This document shows, piece after piece, positions 25,244 to 33,360 of a stretch of 64,000 nt of DNA (position 1 is the first letter of the stretch; every line of letters starts with the position of its first letter). The stretch lies in contig JBGQBN010000015.1 in assembly GCA_041494805.1 (NCBI GenBank), forward strand, positions 15,883 to 79,882, written 5' to 3'. The notes beneath the pieces were generated by a model, which worked only from the letters and a program-made list of their open reading frames with translations, had not been told where the DNA came from and ran no database searches. The DNA is from JBGQBN01 sp041494805. Its GTDB lineage: Bacteria; Acidobacteriota; Terriglobia; Terriglobales; Acidobacteriaceae. Both the position numbers and the translations under genes were made by a program.

Positions 25244-25888
25244 ATGTTTACCGGCATCATTGAAGAAGTCGGACGCGTTGCTCGGATCGCCAGCGAGAAT
25301 GGCAGCCGTCGCCTTACCATCTCTTCTTCACAGCTTGCAAAGGAACTGCAGAAAGGCAACAGCATCGCGGTCAGCGGCGTCTGCTTGACTGCGGTCGAGA
25401 TCACGCCCAAGTCCTTCACCGCTGATCTGGCAGAAGAAACCTGGAACCGCACGTCGTTCTCTCGGATCAAGAAGGGCGCACTGGTCAACCTCGAACTCCC
25501 CCTGCGCGCTGATGGACGCTTCGGTGGCCATATCGTCCAAGGACACGTGGATGGTACGGGCAAGTTCGTTGCCCTCGAGCGCATCCGCGGCGCCGACGAC
25601 TACTGGCTGCGCATCGAGATCCCGTCCGAACTGGCACGCTATGTGATTAGCAAGGGCTCGCTGTCCATCGAAGGCATCAGCCTCACCGTGGCGAAAATCG
25701 AAGGAGTAAAAGTGACAGTCGCGATTATCCCCCACACCGCGGAGATGACTAATCTGACCTCGTTAAAACGTGGCGATCCCGTCAACCTCGAAGTGGACAT
25801 GATCGCGAAGTACGTGGAGAAGATGATGAAGGGCGAATCGGCGAATAGCTCGATCACGGTGGAGCGATTAGTGCGGGAGGGATTTTGA
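25244..25888 (+). CDS. ribE: Riboflavin synthase, alpha subunit
   Basis: This enzyme dismutates two 6,7-dimethyl-8-ribityllumazine molecules into riboflavin and its precursor. The 214-residue protein consists of two similar lumazine-binding barrels: the N-terminal MFTGIIEEVG and VSGVCLTA, then a second copy with GHIVQGHVDGTG and SIEGISLTVA. The repeat organisation and the length are typical. The ATG at 25244 gives the invariant MFTGI start; a TTG at 25223 is open but unlikely. It lies 119 bases after ribD, separated by an inverted repeat; no ribA/B or ribH is present. Confidence 0.95.
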   Translation: MFTGIIEEVGRVARIASENGSRRLTISSSQLAKELQKGNSIAVSGVCLTAVEITPKSFTADLAEETWNRTSFSRIKKGALVNLELPLRADGRFGGHIVQGHVDGTGKFVALERIRGADDYWLRIEIPSELARYVISKGSLSIEGISLTVAKIEGVKVTVAIIPHTAEMTNLTSLKRGDPVNLEVDMIAKYVEKMMKGESANSSITVERLVREGF

Positions 25889-25892
25889 GAGC

Positions 25893-25992
25893 AGGCTCTG
25901 GGCTTCAGGCTCTAGGCTTCAGGCTTTAGGTTTCAAGTCAGTGTTTGTGTTCACCGCAAGCACCAAAACCCAGAGCCTAGAGCCTGAAGCCT
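25893..25992. repeat. Inverted repeat between convergent ribE and mlaF-like genes
   Basis: An exact 18-base inverted repeat (25901-25918, GGCTTCAGGCTCTAGGCT, and its complement at 25974-25991) is embedded in further copies of CAGGCTnTnGG units on the left side. The right arm is followed by TTTT on the plus strand. It sits between convergent stop codons, so it may act as a bidirectional terminator, though the 55-base loop is long. Confidence 0.6.
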
Positions 25993-25994
25993 TT

Positions 25995-26762
25995 TCACGC
26001 TTCCAGCTTTAATTCATCCAGTTCCAAAAATTCCTGCACGATGGGTTCCCGGCTTCCTTCCATCTCTTGAGATGTTCCAAAGAAAATCACTTTGGCCTCA
26101 TGCAGGAAAACCACGCGGTCGGCCAGCTTCTTGGCCAGGCGCATGTCGTGGGTCACGACCACGCTGGTCAGGTGCAACTGAATCTTCAGCCGCTTGATCA
26201 GGTCTCCCAACAGTTGCGCCATCAGTGGATCCACCATGGTGGTGGGTTCGTCGTAGAGCACACAATCCGGCTGAGCCGACAGGGCCCGCGCGATGGCCAC
26301 CGAGCGCTTCATCCCGGTGGACAAGTCCGAAGGCAGCAGGTCGCGCATCTCCTTCACCCCAACCATCTCCAGTAGGCCATCCACAATCTGCAGAATCTGC
26401 TCTTCGCTCAGGTCCCTGCGCTCACGCAGTGGAAATGCCACATTCTCGCCCACGGTTAACGAGTCGAACAGGGCGCCGTTCTGGAAGACCATGGTCACTT
26501 TCTTGCGAATGCGCTCCAGTTCTTCCTCGGGGTAGTCGGTGATATCCTCGTGGGCCACGATTACGCGGCCGGAATCCGGCTTGAGAAATCCCATGATGTG
26601 GTGCAGCGCCACGGACTTGCCCACGCCGCTCCGTCCCAGGATGCATACCGTCTCCCCAGGCATCACGTCGAAGCTGACGTGATCGAGCACACAATTATCA
26701 CCAAAAGACTTGGAGACGTCCTTGAATTCGATATACGGTCCCTGCTTGGCGTTCGTGTCCAT
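25995..26762 (-). CDS. ABC transporter ATPase, MlaF-like
   Basis: A 255-residue stand-alone ATPase. Walker A is GRSGVGKS (43-50), the signature is LSTGMKRS (from 147), Walker B is CVLYDEP with D171-E172, and the switch histidine is His205. The overall pattern (TTMVDPL after Walker B, LSTGM signature) fits the MlaF/Ttg2A class that powers phospholipid movement between inner and outer membranes. The usual partners MlaE (permease) and MlaD (MCE protein) are not adjacent, so its permease must be encoded elsewhere. The ATG at 26762 is chosen over an upstream TTG. It is convergent with ribE. Confidence 0.83.
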   Translation of the reverse strand: MDTNAKQGPYIEFKDVSKSFGDNCVLDHVSFDVMPGETVCILGRSGVGKSVALHHIMGFLKPDSGRVIVAHEDITDYPEEELERIRKKVTMVFQNGALFDSLTVGENVAFPLRERRDLSEEQILQIVDGLLEMVGVKEMRDLLPSDLSTGMKRSVAIARALSAQPDCVLYDEPTTMVDPLMAQLLGDLIKRLKIQLHLTSVVVTHDMRLAKKLADRVVFLHEAKVIFFGTSQEMEGSREPIVQEFLELDELKLEA

Positions 26763-26862
26763 TGATCTAGTAATCAATCGATCCAGTAATCAATCCTCGG
26801 CCAGTGACCGATCCTCCCGTGCCGATCCTCCCAATGATAAACGGTCTCTCACCCTTAGCTCC

Positions 26863-27471
26863 TCAGTGTCCTCTGCCGTCTGGTTTGACTCCCCGCCAAT
26901 CCTCCGGTGTATTCAAGTTGTGAAACATCTCCTCCGAGAAACCTGCTCGTGACAACTCCTCTTCACCGATCACTCGCGTCTCGACTTCGGAAAACAGCGT
27001 ATCAATCTTGTTTCGTCCTTCTCGCAACGAACGCTCCGCGATTTCCGCAAAGCCCCGCCGGTATACGGCGCATAATGGCTGCCAGCCCCCACTTGCACGC
27101 GCCACTGTAACCATCGCGCTCGTCTCCCGCGCTTTCGAAACCAGATACTCCAGAAACTTCGGCTCAACGAAGGGAAGATCAACCGCTAACATCAGGTTCC
27201 ACTCGGTGGCACTGGTGACCAGCGCCGCATGAATCCCGCCCAGCGGACCGCGCTCGCGATACACGTCTTCGACCATTCTGCCAAACCCAGCAAAGATCTT
27301 CGCCTCCCCGACAATAAACACCGTCTGCGCCACAGTGCCGGCCAACGCAAGCGCGCGCTGCAGCAGTGTCCGGCCTGCCAGTTCGAGAAAAGCCTTGTCT
27401 CTCCCCATGCGAGTGCTCTTGCCACCCGCCAGAACGAAAGCCGTGACATCGTCCACGCGGTCATGATACAC
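26863..27471 (-). CDS. mobA: Molybdenum cofactor guanylyltransferase MobA
   Basis: MobA attaches GMP to molybdopterin to give the bis-MGD cofactor of DMSO-reductase-family enzymes. The 202-residue protein carries the nucleotidyltransferase signature LAGGKSTRMGRDK (residues 14-26), RGPLGGI, and the metal-binding AVDLPFVE segment. The start is a GTG at 27471; a second GTG lies five codons inside. It may form a transcription unit with the mlaF-like gene 100 bases downstream, but that gap contains AGTAATCAATC direct repeats, so coupling is uncertain. No other molybdenum gene is in the window. Confidence 0.9.
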   Translation of the reverse strand: MYHDRVDDVTAFVLAGGKSTRMGRDKAFLELAGRTLLQRALALAGTVAQTVFIVGEAKIFAGFGRMVEDVYRERGPLGGIHAALVTSATEWNLMLAVDLPFVEPKFLEYLVSKARETSAMVTVARASGGWQPLCAVYRRGFAEIAERSLREGRNKIDTLFSEVETRVIGEEELSRAGFSEEMFHNLNTPEDWRGVKPDGRGH

Positions 27472-27633
27472 GCCCCGTCCTCAACCTCACGCATGGAGAC
27501 GAAATCGCGGCAAAGCCATGAACCTATAACATCTTGCACGGGTTCACTGCACTGACTACACGAAAGTAACCTACCCAACTCTGCCCTCCCGTTAGATGAT
27601 GTCCTCGCCGGTGTTCCGCCCGGAAAGACGAAC

Positions 27634-28170
27634 ATGCCACAGAAGTTATTGGACGTTCTCATGCTTGGTCGCTGCTCGCACGAATTTTCCTGGCCCCGGC
27701 GGGCCGCCGACGGCCACTACTACCAGGTCTGCCTGCTATGTGCGGTTGAGTACAAGTACGACTGGAAAACCATGCGCCGCATCGAGCGTGTGGAACACGG
27801 CAAAGCCGAGGCGACAACTACAACCCGCCGTAGCCGCAGCCATACCAAGAAGCCGACCTGGGTCCCACGCGCCCGGCGCCTCAAGTTACACACTCCGGTG
27901 CGCTATCGGGCGAAGAACTTGGGCAGCTGGTACGAGGGCATCATCGAGAATCTCAGCCAGTCGGGCGTGCTCTTCCACGGCCCACAGAATTTGCCCGATA
28001 ACACGCTGGTGGAAATGGTTTTCGAGATGCCGGAAGAAATCTCTGGCCAGAAGAACAGCACGGTTCTCTGCCAGGGACGCATCATTCGTGCCAAAGAGGC
28101 CCGTGACAGCGCCGAAGGCGCGGGATTGGGAGCCTCCATCTTGGATTACAAATTCCTCCATCAGACTTGA
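27634..28170 (+). CDS. PilZ-domain protein with N-terminal Cys/His motif
   Basis: A 178-residue cytoplasmic protein. The C-terminal half is a PilZ domain: arginines at R90 and R92 (PVRYRAKN) and the NLSQSG motif (N106-G111) match the c-di-GMP-binding signature, and GLGASIL is the late strand. The N-terminal part has C14-x-H16 and C33-x2-C36 (CLLC), a possible single zinc site, followed by an Arg/Lys-rich linker (TTTRRSRSHTKK). PilZ proteins act as c-di-GMP receptors for motility, exopolysaccharide or transcription outputs. No direct partner is adjacent; the HD-GYP enzyme at 20953 and the polysaccharide cluster are candidates in the same pathway. Confidence 0.82.
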   Translation: MPQKLLDVLMLGRCSHEFSWPRRAADGHYYQVCLLCAVEYKYDWKTMRRIERVEHGKAEATTTTRRSRSHTKKPTWVPRARRLKLHTPVRYRAKNLGSWYEGIIENLSQSGVLFHGPQNLPDNTLVEMVFEMPEEISGQKNSTVLCQGRIIRAKEARDSAEGAGLGASILDYKFLHQT

Positions 28171-28339
28171 TCGCAGATGAGAAGAAACTATTTTTGGCGC
28201 GATATCCGTCCGCTAACTGCTTGGCAGCTTTGGTTATGACTCTGGTACCAGAATGTTGTGGCTCCATAATTTTGCGCGGAACCGTCCTATTCTGCATCTA
28301 AAGTATTTGTATCGGTCCACACGATCAGGAGTGATCCCT

Positions 28340-29389
28340 ATGAAGGCAAAAATTTCTTCCTACGCCATCGCCGTTGTGCTTCTTGCGGTTTTGGGAGTAG
28401 CCGCGGGCTGCAACAAGTCTCCGAATGACGCGCAGATCACCAGCGACGTCCAGACCAGGCTTGGCTCCGATTCCGGACTGGCGGGCAAACAGATCAGTGT
28501 GCAAGCTGCGAATGGAACGGTAACGCTGGCCGGCACGGTGGATAACGACAACCAGCGTGATGCGGCGGCACGTTATGCTTCGTCCGTCGAAGGCGTCAAG
28601 CAGGTTGTAAACAACCTGCAGGTGGCTTCGCCTTCGCCAGAGATGGCTCAGGCTCCACTCGCCCCAGAAGAGCCGAAGGCCCGTGCTTCCAAGCCACGTC
28701 CCAGCAAGCATCGCACGCATGTTGTGCCGTCCTCGGCCAGCGACAGCACCACGGCTCCAGTTCCGCCTCCTGCCTCTGCACCCGCACCGGTTTCTACCAC
28801 GGCGGCAATGCCATCGCCTCCGCCTCCGCCGCAAAAGGTCACAATTCCATCCGGGACCACCGTGGCTGTGCGGCTGGTAGACACGATTGACACCGAGACT
28901 GCCACTCAAGGTCAGACTTTCCACGCTACCTTGGAGTCTCCGCTGGCGGTAGAGGGTGACGTAGCCATTCCCGCCGGGTACAGCGTTGAGGGCCACGTTG
29001 TGGACGTCAAGAGTGCTGGCAAGTTCGCCGGACAGTCCCTGCTGGTGTTGCAGCTGGATCGCATATCGGCGGGTGGGAAGTACTACAGCGTCCAGACCAA
29101 CCAGTACCAGCGCCAAGGCTCCTCCCGTGGCAAGAATACGGCGGAGAAGGTTGGTGTCGGCGCTGGAATTGGAGCCATCATCGGCGCCATTGCCGGCGGT
29201 GGCAAGGGCGCGGCCATCGGTGCCGCGGCTGGCGGCGGCTTAGGCGGTGGCGTACAGGCTGCCACCAAGGGTCAGCAGATCAAGCTGCCCTCGGAAACCG
29301 TATTGAACTTCACCCTCCAGGCGCCCTTGACTGTGGTTCCCACCAAGAACCCCAACGAGGGACGCCAGAAGCTGGATCCCAATCAGTAG
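28340..29389 (+). CDS. BON-domain lipoprotein with glycine-zipper region
   Basis: A 349-residue envelope protein with a lipobox ending at Cys24 (GVAAGC). One BON domain (about residues 30-97: ITSDVQTRLG to VKQVVNNLQV) is followed by a Pro/Ala/Ser-rich linker (100-165). A conserved beta domain (TIPSGTTVAVRLVDTIDTET) comes next, and then a glycine-zipper stretch (VGAGIGAIIGAIAGGGKG) that could insert in or lie on a membrane. BON domains are thought to contact phospholipid membranes. AGGAG precedes the ATG by 9 bases. A strong terminator follows the stop, so it is monocistronic. It is probably an outer-membrane maintenance protein; no precise role is known. Confidence 0.75.
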   Translation: MKAKISSYAIAVVLLAVLGVAAGCNKSPNDAQITSDVQTRLGSDSGLAGKQISVQAANGTVTLAGTVDNDNQRDAAARYASSVEGVKQVVNNLQVASPSPEMAQAPLAPEEPKARASKPRPSKHRTHVVPSSASDSTTAPVPPPASAPAPVSTTAAMPSPPPPPQKVTIPSGTTVAVRLVDTIDTETATQGQTFHATLESPLAVEGDVAIPAGYSVEGHVVDVKSAGKFAGQSLLVLQLDRISAGGKYYSVQTNQYQRQGSSRGKNTAEKVGVGAGIGAIIGAIAGGGKGAAIGAAAGGGLGGGVQAATKGQQIKLPSETVLNFTLQAPLTVVPTKNPNEGRQKLDPNQ

Positions 29390-29405
29390 GTCTGATCAAT
29401 TCTCC

Positions 29406-29434
29406 GGGCGCGGGATTCCACCGCGCCCTTTTTT
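29406..29434 (+). terminator. Intrinsic terminator after the BON lipoprotein gene
   Basis: A perfect 8-base stem (GGGCGCGG paired with CCGCGCCC) with a 7-base loop is followed by six T. Confidence 0.92.
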
Positions 29435-29553
29435 AGTGGCTGCGTTGTTCCCCTGCTGTCCGTCACAGCTACCGGTGACTAGCGTCACCGCCTGGGGTTC
29501 CGTTACACTCCTAGGCTAATCTGTGTTGTCAGGCAGCGATTAGGAGGAAAACT

Positions 29554-29991
29554 ATGTCCGCAACAAAACTCACGTGGCTTGTGGCGGCCCTAACGGTATT
29601 TGCGCTGGTGTTGGCAGCGCAGGAACCACCGCCGAAAATCATTCAGCACGCCCCCATGAAGGCAACCTCGGCGGCGTCCGGCCAGGAAATGTTCACCAGT
29701 TATTGCGCCGCTTGCCATGGCAAGGACGGCAAAGGCGGAGGGCCGGCAGCCGACGCGCTAAAGGTGCCGCCAGCGGATCTCACGGTTCTGGCCAAGAACA
29801 ACGGAGGGAAGTATCCGGCCATGAAGGTCATCTCCACGCTCCACGGAGAGGTCAATCTTCAGGCACACGGCTCCAAGGACATGCCGGTCTGGGGCAGCCT
29901 GTTCTTGAAGATGAGTGGTGGACATGAGGCTGAAGTGCAGCAGCGCGTGTCCAACCTCACAAAGTACATCGAGTCTCTGCAAGTGAAGTAG
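29554..29991 (+). CDS. Exported monoheme cytochrome c
   Basis: A 145-residue class I-type cytochrome. It has a signal peptide (LVAALTVFALVLA), a single heme motif CAACH (Cys51, Cys54, His55) and a probable distal ligand Met110 (KDMPVWG). It should reside in the periplasm as an electron carrier. TAGGAGG lies just upstream of the ATG, a strong ribosome binding site. It is a stand-alone gene between a terminator and the pilD promoter. It could hand electrons to the decaheme conduit at the far end of the window, but nothing in the sequence links them directly. Confidence 0.9.
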   Translation: MSATKLTWLVAALTVFALVLAAQEPPPKIIQHAPMKATSAASGQEMFTSYCAACHGKDGKGGGPAADALKVPPADLTVLAKNNGGKYPAMKVISTLHGEVNLQAHGSKDMPVWGSLFLKMSGGHEAEVQQRVSNLTKYIESLQVK

Positions 29992-30159
29992 TCACGACTC
30001 AGAGCCGATCAGGACTGTCAGTGCCGGGGCACGGTCTGTGGCCGCGCCCTTCTTTTCTATTGGGCAAGGTACCATCCCGGTCACCCGTCTGCTCTGCTAA
30101 GTACACTATTGGCAACGCATTACCCCCCTATCGTCCACCCGTACAGTACCTTTAGTACC

Positions 30160-30190
30160 TTGGGGTACACCCCGGCAATGGCCGTATAAT
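30160..30190 (+). promoter_or_regulatory. Promoter of the pilD operon
   Basis: TATAAT (30185-30190) is preceded by TTGGGG (30160-30165) at a 19-base spacing. The upstream region carries three GTACC-type repeats (GTACAGTACC, AGTACC, GGGGTACACC), possible operator half-sites. A Shine-Dalgarno AAAGGAG and the pilD GTG follow. Confidence 0.5.
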
Positions 30191-30238
30191 CAAGGCCAAA
30201 CCACCTGAAATCTGTGCTTTTTCGGGAAAAGGAGAGCT

Positions 30239-31162
30239 GTGGACCCTGCGTTGGGGTTAGCGATTTTCGCGATGGGGCTGGCCTTCGGCAGCTTCCTGAA
30301 CGTGTGTATCTACCGCCTGCCGCGTGAAATCTCTGTGGTGCGACCGGGATCGGCCTGCCCCAAATGCCAGAAACCCATTCGCTTCTACGACAACGCTCCC
30401 GTACTGAGCTGGCTGATCTTGCGCGGCCGTTGCCGCAGCTGCAAGGCTCCTATCTCGCCACGTTATCTGGTGGTCGAACTGCTCACGGGCGCACTCTTCT
30501 TGTCTTGCTATGCCTATTTTGGTTTCACGCTGGTGACGCTGAAATACTGCGCCTTTGGATTTTTGCTGCTGGGCTTGATCTTCACCGACGCGGAAACCCA
30601 TCTTCTGCCCGACAAGATGACCCTGCCCGGATTGGTTTTAGGGTTGGTGTTCAGTTTGGTGGTTCCGGTCAATGACCTGGCCTCGCAACTTCTGCCCGGC
30701 CTGGTTTCTCTCCCGGTCAGCTCGGATATTTCCTGGCATGTGCTCTCATTCGTTGACGCGTTGCTGGGAGCTGCGGTCGGGGCATCCTTCATCTACGGGG
30801 CCGGTGCCATCTATCTGCGTGCGCGCGGTGTGGAGGGCATGGGTTTTGGCGACGTAAAGCTGATGGCAATGGTAGGCGCGTTTCTCGGGGTCAAGCTGAC
30901 TATCTTTACGCTGTTTAGCGCGTCCATTGCGGGATCTCTGTTCGGACTGTGGACGGTCTTTGCGGTATGGATCAAGCGCACCCGCCGGCGTATGGCCCGC
31001 CACCACGAATCCGCGCGCGAGGCACGCCGCCACGCCTGGGAATCCGCCACCGTTGCTCTTCGCCGCCACCAGATGCCATTCGGTGTCTTTCTCGGCAGCA
31101 TGGCGATGCTTGCCATTTTCTGTGGCGACCGGTTTCTGCGCTGGTATTGGGGGTTGCTGTGA
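30239..31162 (+). CDS. pilD: Prepilin peptidase / N-methyltransferase PilD
   Basis: PilD cleaves the leader of type IV prepilins or pseudopilins and methylates the new N terminus, in the inner membrane. The 307-residue protein has the N-terminal methyltransferase region with the zinc tetrad C40, C43, C65, C68 (CPKC, CRSC). The two aspartic protease residues are Asp117 (FTDAE) and Asp205 (GFGDVK). Multiple membrane helices are present. The GTG start is supported by AAGGAG a few bases upstream. The C-terminal tail after residue 240 is Arg-rich and longer than usual before the last helix. The stop overlaps the next start (GTGA). Confidence 0.95.
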   Translation: MDPALGLAIFAMGLAFGSFLNVCIYRLPREISVVRPGSACPKCQKPIRFYDNAPVLSWLILRGRCRSCKAPISPRYLVVELLTGALFLSCYAYFGFTLVTLKYCAFGFLLLGLIFTDAETHLLPDKMTLPGLVLGLVFSLVVPVNDLASQLLPGLVSLPVSSDISWHVLSFVDALLGAAVGASFIYGAGAIYLRARGVEGMGFGDVKLMAMVGAFLGVKLTIFTLFSASIAGSLFGLWTVFAVWIKRTRRRMARHHESAREARRHAWESATVALRRHQMPFGVFLGSMAMLAIFCGDRFLRWYWGLL

Positions 31163-32013
31163 AGCCGCTGACGAATCCCCTCATGTTGCGCATGGCGCTG
31201 ATGCTGTTCGCTGCCGCCGCCGCGTTTGTGGTGGGCATGGTGATGATGCGGCGCATGCGCCAGAGCCTCGCCGAGGAGGCATCGTTTGACGCGGACCCGC
31301 CCTCGCCGGAGAGCTTTCCGCTGCACACCTATCACGCCGTCATCCAACAGCTCAAGCAGCAAAAGCATGAATTGCAGAGCCTGCAACTGGTGGAGCGGCG
31401 ACGCGCCAAGACCTCGGAAAACATCAGCGCGGCGGTGTTGTCGAATCTGTCCAGCGGGGTTTTATTCATGACGCCCAACGGGTTGGTCCGGCAGGCTAAT
31501 GGGGCCGCCAAGCACATTCTGGGTTTCGCATCTCCAGCGGGAATGAACGCGGCGGAAATCTTTCGCGATGCGACTCTGACTTCCTCCAGCCCCCATCGGA
31601 ATCTGGCGGATGCAGTACAGGCCAGTTTGAAGGAGAAGACACCCTGCTGCCGGGTAGCGGCCCAATACCGCACTCCGGCAGGTGACGAACGCATGCTGGA
31701 TATCACGATTACATCGGTGCACGCGCCCGGTGGTGATGTCTTGGGCGCCGCTTGCCTGATCAACGATCAAACCGAAATGGCGCAGATTCGCAAGCAGCAG
31801 GAATTGCGCGGAGAAATGTCGGCTGAGATGGCGCTCGAGCTGCGAAATTCGCTGACCACCATCTCGGGATATGCCCAGCAACTGGCGGCCAGCCGCGACC
31901 AACAATTGGCGCGGCAACTGGCTGCGGACATCGCCGCCGAGGCGGCGCACCTGGATCGTACGATCGGCGGCTTCCTCGCCGGCCCAAGGGCCACGAAGGC
32001 CGCGAAAGCTTAA
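31159..32013 (+). CDS. PAS sensor protein, truncated histidine kinase without phospho-acceptor
   Basis: A 284-residue protein that resembles the front half of a PilS/NtrB-type kinase: an N-terminal helix (MLRMALMLFAAAAAFVVGM), a coiled coil, a PAS domain (about 95-205) and a dimerisation helix pair (210-275). In the H-box the expected AHEIRNPL reads ALELRNSL, so the phosphorylated His is Leu226. The frame stops before any HATPase domain, and the next gene starts 26 bases later. It therefore cannot act as a normal kinase. It is translationally coupled to pilD (GTGA overlap), so it may have become a regulator or scaffold of the pilus system, or be a decaying relic. The final residues (GPRATKAAKA) look like random read-through into repeat-like sequence. 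Confidence 0.75.
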   Translation: MKPLTNPLMLRMALMLFAAAAAFVVGMVMMRRMRQSLAEEASFDADPPSPESFPLHTYHAVIQQLKQQKHELQSLQLVERRRAKTSENISAAVLSNLSSGVLFMTPNGLVRQANGAAKHILGFASPAGMNAAEIFRDATLTSSSPHRNLADAVQASLKEKTPCCRVAAQYRTPAGDERMLDITITSVHAPGGDVLGAACLINDQTEMAQIRKQQELRGEMSAEMALELRNSLTTISGYAQQLAASRDQQLARQLAADIAAEAAHLDRTIGGFLAGPRATKAAKA

Positions 32014-32038
32014 TTCGACTACGAAGGATGGAGCAACT

Positions 32039-32674
32039 ATGAAACGCATCACGTATGTTTGGCTGGCGGGAGTCATGCTGGCGGGAATACTGGTCACGTC
32101 ATCTGGCGCCCAGTCTGAACCGCTCGGCGATTATGCCCGCGCTGCCCGCAAGGAAAAGAAACCCTCGGGTGCTAAGCACTTTGACAACGACAACCTGCCC
32201 AAAACCGACAAACTCAGTGTTGTCGGAAACGCAGCGCCCGAGTCTGCGGAGAATTCCGCCGCCCCGGCCATGAACGGCGAGGCGACGGCGGAAGCGCAAG
32301 CCGCACAAAATGGCGGCCAGGCACAACCGGACGATTCCGCGAAGCCCGCCGAAGGCGCTCCCGGCGAATCCGCGGAAGCCCGGCAGAAGATGTACGAGGA
32401 GTGGAAGAAGAAGATTTCCGCGCAGAAAGACCAGGTGGAGCTACTCACCCGCGAGATGGACGTAGCCCAGCGCGAGTATCGCCTGCGTGCCGCCGCCTTC
32501 TATGCCGACGCCGGAAACCGCCTGCGGAACTCGGGTCAGTGGGACAAGGAAGATTCACAATACAAGCAGCAGATCGCACAAAAACAGAAGGCTCTGGACG
32601 CAGGCAAGAAGCAATTGGAAGAGCTGCAGGAACAGGCCCGCAAGGCGGGCGTGCCGTCCAGCATGCGGAACTAG
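32039..32674 (+). CDS. Exported coiled-coil protein of unknown function
   Basis: A 211-residue protein with a signal peptide (VWLAGVMLAGILVTSSGAQS), an Ala/Pro/Glu-rich low-complexity middle (residues 60-110) and a C-terminal charged coiled coil (115-205, with EEWKKKISAQKDQVELL and KQKALDAGKKQLEELQEQA). Members of this type appear next to pilus or TPR genes in related genomes, from recall only. GGAG lies 6 bases before the ATG. It is the last gene of the pilD unit and is followed by a strong terminator. Confidence 0.7.
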   Translation: MKRITYVWLAGVMLAGILVTSSGAQSEPLGDYARAARKEKKPSGAKHFDNDNLPKTDKLSVVGNAAPESAENSAAPAMNGEATAEAQAAQNGGQAQPDDSAKPAEGAPGESAEARQKMYEEWKKKISAQKDQVELLTREMDVAQREYRLRAAAFYADAGNRLRNSGQWDKEDSQYKQQIAQKQKALDAGKKQLEELQEQARKAGVPSSMRN

Positions 32675-32694
32675 CTCACCACCAGTCGTGATCA

Positions 32695-32723
32695 GCCCCC
32701 GGTGCGTGCCGGGGGCCTTTTTT
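32695..32723 (+). terminator. Intrinsic terminator of the pilD operon
   Basis: An 8-base stem, GCCCCCGG paired with CCGGGGGC, with a 6-base loop and six T after the stem. Confidence 0.92.
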
Positions 32724-32767
32724 CTAATTTCCGCTCTGCCAGAAACTTCTTTAGACGCAGAGGGTTA

Positions 32768-33277
32768 TCAGGGGCCCTTGGTTCCTCGCAATCGCACGAT
32801 CTGTTTCACGTGATGCCGTCCGTGAACCCAATGAAACTTTCGCCACTGCTGCGCTGTCAGTGGCCCGAGCACGGGATGGTCCAGCAAGCGGACTCGCTTT
32901 CCATAGCGTGCTTCGCACTTCGCAATAACTTCGTCCATGGTCGCGATCTGTGGCCCGATCTCTGCCAGCACCTTTTCTACGGGCGTGCCCCGAGGCTTGC
33001 TACGGTCCGGCGCCTCTCGGCCCCGCGGAAAATAACCCGCTCCTACGACCACCGCAGTTCTGAGGCACTGTGGAAGTGTCGGCGAACTCGCCAGAGGCCT
33101 TCCCGCCTGCAAACAACGCTCGAAACCCTTCATGGTTCCGCTGTAGGTCAGGTAAAGATGCTCGAGGACTTCCGCCGTGCTCCATTTCCCTTCCGGGTGG
33201 CGCGTGAGATCTTCAGTGGTCATGCCGTGCGTCGCCGAGGCGATCACTTCTTGTAACTGCTGCAGATACAAATCCAT
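32768..33277 (-). CDS. DinB/YfiT-like metal-binding protein
   Basis: A 169-residue four-helix-bundle protein of the DinB superfamily (DUF1569-like). The likely metal ligands are His40 (LEHLYL), His152 and His156 (HGRHH, an HxxxH pair), which match the usual three-His site. Family members include thiol transferases and many uncharacterised stress proteins. The ATG at 33277 is chosen because GGAGAG lies upstream; the frame opens at 33331, but that part overlaps the promoter of the divergent lipoprotein gene. The function is unknown beyond the family. Confidence 0.78.
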   Translation of the reverse strand: MDLYLQQLQEVIASATHGMTTEDLTRHPEGKWSTAEVLEHLYLTYSGTMKGFERCLQAGRPLASSPTLPQCLRTAVVVGAGYFPRGREAPDRSKPRGTPVEKVLAEIGPQIATMDEVIAKCEARYGKRVRLLDHPVLGPLTAQQWRKFHWVHGRHHVKQIVRLRGTKGP

Positions 33278-33301
33278 GGCTGCTCTCTCCACTCCATCTA
33301 G

Positions 33302-33307
33302 TAGAAT
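33302..33307 (+). promoter_or_regulatory. Probable -10 box for the lipoprotein gene at 33361
   Basis: TAGAAT lies 53 bases before the ATG in the divergent spacer. A Shine-Dalgarno AGGAAGG follows at 33349, so this gene has a normal leader, unlike several others in the window. Confidence 0.35.
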
Positions 33308-33360
33308 GAACCGCGACATTCCCGGTTGCAAAATTTCATCCGCACGACAGGAAGGTGCCT

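Noticed and set aside
32702..33256. 184-codon plus-strand frame
   Set aside because: It is antisense to the DinB-like gene, which has a family pattern and a ribosome binding site.
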